This document shows, piece after piece, positions 1-5,416 of a DNA stretch of 5,622 nucleotides. The translations under genes were made by a program, and so were the position numbers. Numbering within the stretch: the first letter of the stretch is position 1; the number at the start of each line of letters is the position of its first letter. The notes below the pieces were generated by a model. That model worked only from the letters and a program-made list of their open reading frames with translations. It made no database searches and was not told where the DNA came from. Origin of the DNA: Gemmatimonadota bacterium (lineage in GTDB: Bacteria > Gemmatimonadota > Gemmatimonadetes > Gemmatimonadales > Gemmatimonadaceae); NCBI GenBank assembly GCA_003222065.1, contig QHUV01000185.1, positions 1 to 5,622 on the forward strand, given 5' to 3'.

Positions 1-1614
1 CTCGACGCAGCGGCGCGGCTGCACCGGCTGCAGCTCGCCGGCGTGGCGTTCCTCGCCGTCATCATCGTGTCGAATGCTTTCGGCGCGGTCAAGGACTACC
101 GTCAGCGTTTACTCAACGTCGGCGTCATGCTCTCCTTGCGCCGCTCGTTGTTCGATCGGTTGCTGAATTTGCCGCTGCCGAAGCTGTGGGACATGAAGAC
201 CGGCGGGATTCTCTCTCGCCTCACCGGCGACATCGATACGACGACGGGCTTGCTTCAAATGGCAATTGTATCGCCGGCAGTGTCGATCATCCGGTTGATA
301 CTTGCCGTTGCCGTGCTCGTCTCTCTGAACTGGCGGTTGGCCCTCACCGCGCTGGCGATCATCCCTGGCGTGGTGCTGATGAGTCTGACGTTTGCGCGAC
401 GCGTCCGCCCGATCTATCGCTCGTTGCGTAAGGACGCGGAAGAGATCGATGGGCGAGTTGGCGAGACATTCTCGGGTATTCGTATCGTTAGGGCGTTCCG
501 CGCCGAGACGCGCGAGCTGCTCGACTACCTGCGCGGCCGACACACGGTGCTGCGGAAGGAGTTGTTCGCGCACCGCCGTGAGCTCGTGCTGTGGACTTCA
601 TGGGCATTACTGTTGAGCGGCGTCAACGTCGTCATTGTGTGGTACGGTGGCTACTTGAACATCATTGGACGCGCGTCGATCGGCGACATCATGGCGTTCC
701 AATGGTACACCTTCCTGCTCCTCAATCCCGTCTGGTCGATTGTCAACTCGTTCTCGGAGCTACAGCGTTCACTCGCGGCGATGGAGCGCGTCTTCGAGCT
801 GCTGGCGACCGAGGCCGACAAGCCGGACCGGTCCGAGGCTCGGGACGCGCCGCGCCTCGTTCGGGAAATTCGTTTCGAGAATGTAGAATTCGAGTATGTG
901 CAAGACCGCCCCGTCGTTCGCGACTTTAATGTCGCGGTTTCTGCGGGGTCAGTAATCGCGCTGGTCGGCCGTAGCGGGGCGGGGAAGACCACGGTCACCG
1001 ACCTGGTAGCGCGCTTCCACGATCCGACGCGCGGACGCATCGTGCTCAACGGCAGTGACATTCGCGACTTTCGACTGCGCACCTATCGAGATTTGTTGGC
1101 GATCGTTCAGCAGGACGTCTTCCTCTTCGACGGCTCGGTGCGCGACAACATCGCCTACGCTCGCCATGATGCGACAGACGCCGACGTGGAAGACGCCGCG
1201 CGCCGCGCCAACGCTCACGAGTTCATCATCAAGCTGCCGGATCAGTACGACACGTTCATCGGCGAACGCGGCGTAAAGCTGTCCGGTGGCCAACAGCAAC
1301 GATTGGCCATCGCGCGCGCGATTCTCGCCTCGCCCCAGATTCTGATTCTCGATGAAGCGACGAGTAATCTGGACACGGAGAGCGAACAGCTCATTCAAGC
1401 GTCTATGGCGACGCTCCTTGCCGGCCGGACGACGTTCGTCATTGCTCATCGTCTATCGACTATCCGACGCGCTGATCTGATTCTCGTCATGGAAGAAGGT
1501 CGTGTGATCGAGCGGGGTACCCATCAGCAGCTCATGGACGCACGCGGCGGCTATTACAGCATGGTACTCCGCCAAATGGAATCCGCGCACCAGGGAGAGG
1601 AAGTCTTGCGGTGA
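1..1614 (+). CDS. ABC transporter half-transporter (TMD-NBD, ABCB/MsbA-like), 5' truncated by window
   Basis: Inner-membrane ATP-driven transporter subunit with fused membrane and ATPase domains, probably an exporter working as a dimer. The reading frame is open to the first base, so the real start lies upstream; the in-frame GTG at 43 falls inside a membrane segment and is unlikely to be the start. The visible product is 537 residues. Family members are usually about 580-620, so TM1 is probably missing and five membrane segments remain. The loop with [14 protein letters not shown] (visible residues 66-79) is the usual coupling region after TM2. The ATPase domain is complete: Walker [10 protein letters not shown] (323-331), Q-loop IVQQD (around 370), signature LSGGQ (427-431), Walker B ILILDE (D451, E452), D-loop SNLD and H-loop IAHR (H483). 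All catalytic residues are present. The substrate cannot be told from sequence; lipid, drug and peptide export are all possible. An N-terminal C39 peptidase domain, if any, would lie outside the window. The stop overlaps the next start. Confidence 0.93.
   Translation, partial: LDAAARLHRLQLAGVAFLAVIIVSNAFGAVKDYRQRLLNVGVMLSLRRSLFDRLLNLPLPKLWDMKTGGILSRLTGDIDTTTGLLQMAIVSPAVSIIRLILAVAVLVSLNWRLALTALAIIPGVVLMSLTFARRVRPIYRSLRKDAEEIDGRVGETFSGIRIVRAFRAETRELLDYLRGRHTVLRKELFAHRRELVLWTSWALLLSGVNVVIVWYGGYLNIIGRASIGDIMAFQWYTFLLLNPVWSIVNSFSELQRSLAAMERVFELLATEADKPDRSEARDAPRLVREIRFENVEFEYVQDRPVVRDFNVAVSAGSVIALVGRSGAGKTTVTDLVARFHDPTRGRIVLNGSDIRDFRLRTYRDLLAIVQQDVFLFDGSVRDNIAYARHDATDADVEDAARRANAHEFIIKLPDQYDTFIGERGVKLSGGQQQRLAIARAILASPQILILDEATSNLDTESEQLIQASMATLLAGRTTFVIAHRLSTIRRADLILVMEEGRVIERGTHQQLMDARGGYYSMVLRQMESAHQGEEVLR
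1592..1603 (+). promoter_or_regulatory. Ribosome binding site for the MutS-like gene
   Basis: A purine run, AGGGAGAGGAAG, lies within the last codons of the transporter gene, 7 nt before the GTG at 1611. It supports GTG as the start. The GTGA overlap (stop at 1612-1614) suggests translational coupling of the two genes. Confidence 0.65.
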
Positions 1615-3500
1615 GTAGCTCGGCGGGGCGTGGCATCGAAACGTCGACGGCCGTGGGCCGCGACGACGCCGCGGTCGTCGAGTGGTACGAAGCGCGTGCC
1701 GCGACCTTCGATAAGGAGGCGACGCGCGCGCGAAGGCGTACAGAGTTACTCGGCGTCGTTCGACTCACCGTCTTTCTCGTCGCGGTGGCGTGCGCGGCCT
1801 GGTTCTTCTCTCTGCCGGCGCACGCCGTCCTCGCCAGCCTCGCTCTCATCGCCAGTGTTGCGCTGTTCCTCTGTTTCGTCGCCTTGCACGCACGCGCCAG
1901 ACGCGCGAGCGCTCGCGCGCGTGCCTTGCGCGACCTCAATCTTCGGGGCGTGGCCCGTGTGCGGCGAGATTGGGCCTCGCTCCCGGACGCACGAGAGGAA
2001 GCGCCGCCTAACCACGCGTACGCCGCGGATCTGGACGTTGCCGGCATGCACGCCTCGCTCTACCGATTGCTGGACGTTGTGAGCTCGTCAACGGGACGGC
2101 CAGTCCTCATGCATTGGCTGCTCGACCCGCCGCCTAACGTCTCCACGATCACCGAACGTCAGGCGGCCGTCGCCGAGCTCGCCGATGCCACCACGTTCCG
2201 CGAGGAGCTTGCACTCCTGTCACGCGAGGGAAGAGACGTCGCGCCGGAGCAGCTCGAGCGCTTCCTGCATTGGGCTGAGGACGAGACCTGGCTGGCGCAC
2301 GCGCCGCTCGTTGTCTGGGCGGCGCGAGTCGTTCCAGTGATCACGATCGTGACCGTCGTCTTCGCCTTTCTACGCTGGTTGCCCTGGACCGCGCCGGCAC
2401 TCTCCGTCGCCGCCGGACTGTTCCTGCTCGGGCGCTATCGGTCGCGCGTCGACGCCGGGATCAAGGACGTGCTCGCGCATGCTTCGGGTCTCCGGCCACA
2501 GCGGCAAATGCTCGAGCATGTCGCGGCTACTTCGATGCAGTCGCCGCTGCTCCGAGAGCTCCGCGAACGGACCGCGGGCGGGGCGGAGGCGCTTCGCTCG
2601 CTCGAGCGCACGCTCTGGCGCGTCGAGGGGCGAGGATCCCTGATCCATGCCATCGTCAACCCGATCTTTCTGTTGGATGTCCATGCCCTCGCGTGGCTCG
2701 ACCGGTGGCGTGAGCACTCGGGCCGAACTCTGCGCGATCGTCTCGCGGCGTTAGGCACGGTCGAAGCACTGGGTGCGCTCGGCATGCTCGCGCACGACAA
2801 TCCGGCGTGGCGTTTTCCGACCTTCGAGGCGAACGCCGATTGCCTAACGGCGCAGACGCTGGGCCATCCACTCTTGCCGCGAGCGACGCGGGTCGGCAAT
2901 GACGTGACGGTTGGGCCAGCGGGGACGATGCTGCTCGTCACCGGCTCCAACATGTCTGGCAAGAGCACACTGCTGCGCGCGATCGGGCTCAACGTCGTGC
3001 TCGCGCAAGCCGGCGCGCCGGTGTGCGCCGACCGCCTGACGATGCCACTCGTCGAGCTGCGCACGAGCATTCGTCTCGCCGACTCCCTCGAGCGCGGCGT
3101 GTCGTTGTTCATGGCCGAGCTGGAGCGCCTCAAGGAAATCGTGGACGCGGCGCGCGCGGACGGACGTAGGCATCCGCTGCTTTACCTGCTCGACGAGATC
3201 TTGCACGGCACCAATACCGCCGAGCGGCTGATCGCCGCGCGTGCCGTGCTCGGACATCTTGTGCGCGCCGGCGCGATCGGCGCCGTGACGACGCACGACC
3301 TCAACCTCGCCGCCGATGGCGCACTCGCGGCGGCGAGTCGTGCCGTCCATTTCTCCGAGCACGTCACACAAGGCAACGGTGACCGCGCGGCGGCCATGAC
3401 CTTCGATTACCGTCTCCGACCCGGCCTCGCGACATCGACGAACGCGCTGAAGCTGCTGGCGCTCGTTGGACTGGCAGAAGAGCATGATCTGGGCAGATGA
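1611..3500 (+). CDS. Membrane-anchored MutS-type ATPase (MutS domain V-like protein), not a canonical mismatch repair MutS
   Basis: The product has 629 residues and starts at GTG. The C-terminal half is a MutS-family ATPase: Walker A TGSNMSGKST (444-453), the conserved stretch DSLERGVSLFMAELERLKEI (491-510), Walker B LLYLLDE (D528, E529) followed by the MutS-like HGTNTAER (532-539), and TTHDL (560-564) at the place of the family's ATHYHEL motif. The N-terminal half has two pairs of hydrophobic segments (about 48-67 and 71-92; 231-256 and 258-275), predicting a protein held in the inner membrane with its ATPase in the cytoplasm. At 629 residues it is shorter than the 800-900 of MutS1, and no N-terminal mismatch-binding domain with a Phe-X-Glu motif is seen. 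The linker at about 286-400 probably corresponds to the helical lever/core region. Membrane-linked MutS-related proteins occur in several phyla, and their role is not established. I therefore infer an ATP-driven conformational switch, possibly acting on nucleic acid, but not replication mismatch repair. Co-translated with the ABC gene. Confidence 0.87.
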   Translation: MSSSAGRGIETSTAVGRDDAAVVEWYEARAATFDKEATRARRRTELLGVVRLTVFLVAVACAAWFFSLPAHAVLASLALIASVALFLCFVALHARARRASARARALRDLNLRGVARVRRDWASLPDAREEAPPNHAYAADLDVAGMHASLYRLLDVVSSSTGRPVLMHWLLDPPPNVSTITERQAAVAELADATTFREELALLSREGRDVAPEQLERFLHWAEDETWLAHAPLVVWAARVVPVITIVTVVFAFLRWLPWTAPALSVAAGLFLLGRYRSRVDAGIKDVLAHASGLRPQRQMLEHVAATSMQSPLLRELRERTAGGAEALRSLERTLWRVEGRGSLIHAIVNPIFLLDVHALAWLDRWREHSGRTLRDRLAALGTVEALGALGMLAHDNPAWRFPTFEANADCLTAQTLGHPLLPRATRVGNDVTVGPAGTMLLVTGSNMSGKSTLLRAIGLNVVLAQAGAPVCADRLTMPLVELRTSIRLADSLERGVSLFMAELERLKEIVDAARADGRRHPLLYLLDEILHGTNTAERLIAARAVLGHLVRAGAIGAVTTHDLNLAADGALAAASRAVHFSEHVTQGNGDRAAAMTFDYRLRPGLATSTNALKLLALVGLAEEHDLGR

Positions 3501-3505
3501 CTATC

Positions 3506-3529
3506 GAGTCGCTACCTTGGCGTCGACTC
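3506..3529 (+). other. Small intercistronic inverted repeat
   Basis: GAGTCG (3506-3511) and CGACTC (3524-3529) are perfect complements separated by 12 nt. They lie between the MutS-like stop and the ribosome binding site of the next gene. There is no T-tract, so this is not a clear intrinsic terminator. It could be an mRNA hairpin that tunes expression of the downstream gene, or chance in GC-rich DNA. Confidence 0.25.
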
Positions 3530-3533
3530 TGAC

Positions 3534-3538
3534 GAGGA
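3534..3538 (+). promoter_or_regulatory. Ribosome binding site for the small winged-helix/TM gene
   Basis: GAGGA lies 6 nt before the ATG at 3545. It favours this start over the double ATG at 3569/3572, whose upstream sequence is not purine-rich. Confidence 0.6.
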
Positions 3539-3544
3539 CCTCCC

Positions 3545-3859
3545 ATGGGTGCCGCTGCCGCGGTGATAATGATGAGAGAGCGTCGCCTCGTCGAGGCGTT
3601 CACCCTCGCTGCCGCCACGTCCCCCGATCGTGCGCTGCCGGTCGAGACGCTCGGCGTGGACTACGACGCCCTCGCTCTGAAGCGGCTGCAGCAGCGCGCT
3701 GTGATCAGGGAGGGAGCGCCCGGCCGCTTCTACCTGGACGTTCCGTCGTGGCAGGCGCTGCGGCGGATGCGGCGTCGCGTGGTCTTCATTCTCATCGCGG
3801 TCGTGCTGCTCGCGCTTGCGTTCGCGCTGTTTACGTCGTCGGGGCGCGCGCCGCGTTAG
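3545..3859 (+). CDS. Small hypothetical membrane protein: probable winged-helix domain plus C-terminal membrane anchor
   Basis: The product has 104 residues and I do not recognise a named family. Residues 11-24 look like a helix. ALPVETLG (30-37) and the stretch 39-54 (DYDALALKRLQQRAVI) resemble helices 2 and 3 of a winged helix-turn-helix, and REGAPGRFYLDV (55-66) resembles the beta wing. A basic stretch (RRMRRR, 73-78) precedes one hydrophobic segment (about 79-97), and only a short polar tail follows. By the positive-inside rule the N-terminal domain should be cytoplasmic, giving a tail-anchored protein. There is no cysteine and no signal peptide. It starts 44 nt after the MutS-like gene and ends 33 nt before the LanC-like gene, so it is probably co-transcribed with both. 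The domain could bind DNA or serve as a protein-interaction module; the winged-helix reading is by eye only. The TAG stop lies inside a GTTAGGC motif (3855-3861). Confidence 0.72.
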   Translation: MGAAAAVIMMRERRLVEAFTLAAATSPDRALPVETLGVDYDALALKRLQQRAVIREGAPGRFYLDVPSWQALRRMRRRVVFILIAVVLLALAFALFTSSGRAPR

Positions 3860-3882
3860 GCTCCTTCGTCGCCGTGGCCAAC

Positions 3883-3886
3883 GGAG
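3883..3886 (+). promoter_or_regulatory. Ribosome binding site for the LanC-like gene
   Basis: GGAG (within CGGAGA) lies 6 nt before the ATG at 3893. This supports the start that includes the complete twin-arginine signal sequence. Confidence 0.6.
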
Positions 3887-3892
3887 ACATTC

Positions 3893-5302
3893 ATGAGCGA
3901 CGCACACGATAGCCCATCGGCTGCACTCTCGCGCCGCGACCTCCTTCGCGCCGGCGCGGCGGCACTCGCGTCAAGTATCGTCCTGCCGCCGGGTCTTCGC
4001 GTGGAAAGCGATGCAGCGACGCGCGTGCCGCGCTCCCGACATTCGGACCTCGACGTCGCGCTCCGCGCCGAGCGCTGGATCCGTGCCACGCGCATCGAGA
4101 CGCCTAACGGTACTACGTGGCCCGCCGATCCATTAAAGCCGGCGAGCGTCGAGTATGATCTGTACAACGGAATGCCGGGCATCGTTCTCTTCTACCTCGA
4201 GCTGCACCATGCCACGCGCGACGCCAAGTGGCTCGACGACGCTCGCGCCGGCGCCAATGCGATCGTCGCGCGTCTGCCCGAGATGACTCTGACCGAGGAC
4301 TGCGGTCTCTATACCGGTTTGGCCGGCTGCGCATTCGTGCTCGAGGAGACGCATCGTGCCACCGGCGATGGCAAGTATCGCGACGCCGCGAGGCGCGCGG
4401 TCGACGCGATTCTTGCCAAGGCTCGACCGACCGGCGGCGGCGTCGCATGGAACGGCGATAGCGCGACGACCGACATCATCAGTGGTAGCGCCGGCATCGG
4501 GCTCTTTCTGCTGTGGGTGGACAAACGCATCCCCGATCCCCGGCATCGCCCGGCGGCGATCGCCGCCGGGCGGCGTCTCCTCGAGCTGGGCCAACCGGAG
4601 CACGGCGGGCTCAAATGGGCCGTCGCGCCTAACGTCAAGAATCTGTATCCCAACTTCTCGCATGGCGCCGCTGGGGTGAGCTACTTTCTCGCGTCAGTCT
4701 ATCAAGCGACGGGCGATCGCGCGTTTCTCGATGCGGCGGTCGCCGGCGCGACGTATCTCCAAGCGGTCGCCAACACGGATGGTGACGGGCTCAAGGTTTT
4801 CCATCACGAGCCGGGTGGCGAGGCGCTCTTCTATCTGAGCTGGTGCCATGGGCCGGCCGGTCTCTCGCGCCTGTTCTATCGACTCGGCGAAGCAACGACC
4901 GACCAGCGCTGGCATGACATGGTTCGACGCGCCGCGACCGCGATCGAGGCGAGCGGTGTGCCCGAGCAACGCACCCCGGGCTTCTGGAACAACATCAGCC
5001 AATGTTGTGGGAACAGTGGCGTCGGTGAGTACTTTCTCATGCTCAATCGTATCATGCCTAACGCGCGCTACGCCGAGATGGTGCGTCGCGTCGCCGCCGA
5101 CACGCTGCGCCGCGCCACCGCGGACGGCGATGGCTTGAAGTGGGTGCAGGCGGAGAACCGCGTTTCACCCGATGTCGTGATCGCGCAGACCGGGTTCATG
5201 CAGGGCGCCGCCGGCGTCGGCACGTTCTTTCTGCACCTCGATGCGGCGGCCCGAGGCGCGCCGTCGCCAGGTGTCATTTGGCCGGACACGCCATTCGTCT
5301 GA
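3893..5302 (+). CDS. Tat-exported lanthionine synthetase C-like (LanC-like) protein with CCG zinc motif
   Basis: The product has 469 residues. Residues 13-19 (SRRDLLR) followed by a hydrophobic stretch (20-35) form a twin-arginine signal, so the protein should be exported folded. The mature part is a LanC-type alpha/alpha barrel: seven Gly-rich xGxxG motifs occur at 92-96, 141-145, 197-201, 257-261, 319-323, 372-376 and 437-441, each followed by a hydrophobic helix. This matches the seven inner helices of NisC-type cyclases. Active-site matches are D194 (DIISGSAG; like NisC D141), H257 (SHGAAG; like H212), C318 in WCHG (like zinc ligand C284) and C371-C372 in CCG where most LanC proteins have CHG. 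Zinc would then be held by three cysteines, as in ProcM-like CCG enzymes. The position matching NisC R280 is Y314. LanC enzymes add Cys thiols to dehydrated Ser/Thr; the substrate here is unknown, and no dehydratase or precursor is seen. A non-lanthionine role is possible. Confidence 0.88.
   Translation: MSDAHDSPSAALSRRDLLRAGAAALASSIVLPPGLRVESDAATRVPRSRHSDLDVALRAERWIRATRIETPNGTTWPADPLKPASVEYDLYNGMPGIVLFYLELHHATRDAKWLDDARAGANAIVARLPEMTLTEDCGLYTGLAGCAFVLEETHRATGDGKYRDAARRAVDAILAKARPTGGGVAWNGDSATTDIISGSAGIGLFLLWVDKRIPDPRHRPAAIAAGRRLLELGQPEHGGLKWAVAPNVKNLYPNFSHGAAGVSYFLASVYQATGDRAFLDAAVAGATYLQAVANTDGDGLKVFHHEPGGEALFYLSWCHGPAGLSRLFYRLGEATTDQRWHDMVRRAATAIEASGVPEQRTPGFWNNISQCCGNSGVGEYFLMLNRIMPNARYAEMVRRVAADTLRRATADGDGLKWVQAENRVSPDVVIAQTGFMQGAAGVGTFFLHLDAAARGAPSPGVIWPDTPFV
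4547..4572. repeat. Perfect 26-bp palindrome inside the LanC-like gene
   Basis: Twelve bases (CGCCCGGCGGCG, 4547-4558), a central AT and the exact reverse complement (4561-4572) form an uninterrupted palindrome centred on GCGATCGC (4556-4563). It encodes part of RHRPAAIAAGRR, so alternating GC-rich Ala, Arg and Gly codons may explain it. As a hairpin in mRNA or single-stranded DNA it would be very stable. Confidence 0.8.
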
Positions 5303-5416
5303 GCCAGGGGACGCGAAATCGAGCGTCGCCCCAATGAGTATCGGCACGGATGTCGCACGTCAAGCGCCGCGCCGCGGCCGAAATGAGAGATCTTTCAACT
5401 CAATCCGTTGGCGCCA
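5303..5416 (+). other. Intergenic region between the LanC-like and SgcJ-like genes
   Basis: This 114-nt gap is the longest in the window. It holds a weak hairpin near its left end and is a little less GC-rich at its right end, including AGATCT at 5388-5393. I see no convincing -35/-10 pair, operator or RNA gene. A promoter for the downstream gene could lie here, but the sequence does not show it clearly. Confidence 0.5.
5307..5332 (+). terminator. Weak hairpin after the LanC-like gene, possible transcription or 3'-end signal
   Basis: GGGGACGC (5307-5314) can pair with GCGT (5323-5326) and CCCC (5329-5332), leaving an 8-nt loop and a 2-nt CG bulge. It starts 5 nt after the LanC-like stop. No T-run follows, so an intrinsic terminator is not established. 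It may protect the mRNA 3' end or be chance. Confidence 0.3.

Larger units (their letters stand above)
2006..5062. repeat. Dispersed iterated heptamer GCCTAAC/GTTAGGC, eight copies
   Basis: Copies read GCCTAAC at 2006-2012, 2132-2138, 2842-2848, 4102-4108, 4627-4633 and 5056-5062, and GTTAGGC at 2750-2756 and 3855-3861. Seven of eight extend to GCCTAACG when read in one orientation; the one at 2006 is followed by C. Copies lie in the MutS-like gene (four), at the stop codon of the small gene (one) and in the LanC-like gene (three). None lies in the transporter gene or after 5062. Spacing is irregular (about 90 to 1,000 nt), so this is a dispersed short word, not a tandem array. Function unknown. 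Confidence 0.8.

Noticed and set aside
43..45. GTG at 43 as the start of the transporter gene.
   Set aside because: It lies within a hydrophobic membrane segment, the frame is open upstream to base 1, and family length and topology require TM1 before it.
1902..1919. 18-bp palindrome CGCGCGAGCGCTCGCGCG.
   Set aside because: It encodes an Ala/Arg/Ser run (ARRASARARA) in which alternating GC codons readily give symmetry; there is no other sign of function.
2132..2756. GCCTAAC...GTTAGGC as an integron attC site (RYYYAAC ... GTTRRRY).
   Set aside because: The two ends match the attC outer boxes, but they are 618 nt apart inside a continuous coding sequence, with no inner L boxes, no self-complementary hairpin between them and no integrase. 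The other copies are not paired in the right order or distance.
2750..2756. TTAGGC as a nematode-type telomere repeat.
   Set aside because: Copies are single, widely spaced and within bacterial-style genes; no tandem run exists.
2435..3133. Long open frame on the - strand (232 codons) within the MutS-like gene, and other antisense frames.
   Set aside because: They lie wholly opposite genes with clear conserved motifs, their products are rich in Arg, Ser and Ala as expected for antisense of GC-rich codons, and none has a recognisable domain.
1611..3500. The MutS-like gene as mutS of mismatch repair.
   Set aside because: It lacks the N-terminal mismatch-recognition domain, has TM segments and is too short.
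3584..3598. Inverted repeat CGCCTCG-T-CGAGGCG at the start of the small gene.
   Set aside because: The one-base spacer is too short for a full hairpin, and such short GC symmetries are common here.
3545..3859. The small gene as a lanthipeptide precursor for the LanC-like protein.
   Set aside because: It has no cysteine, only a few Ser/Thr near its end, and a strong C-terminal TM segment in place of a core peptide.
3466..3912. Overlapping + strand frame (148 codons) across the small gene.
   Set aside because: It begins inside the MutS-like gene and gives Arg- and Ala-rich low-complexity protein without domains, whereas the 3545 frame has a good ribosome binding site and an amphipathic/TM pattern.
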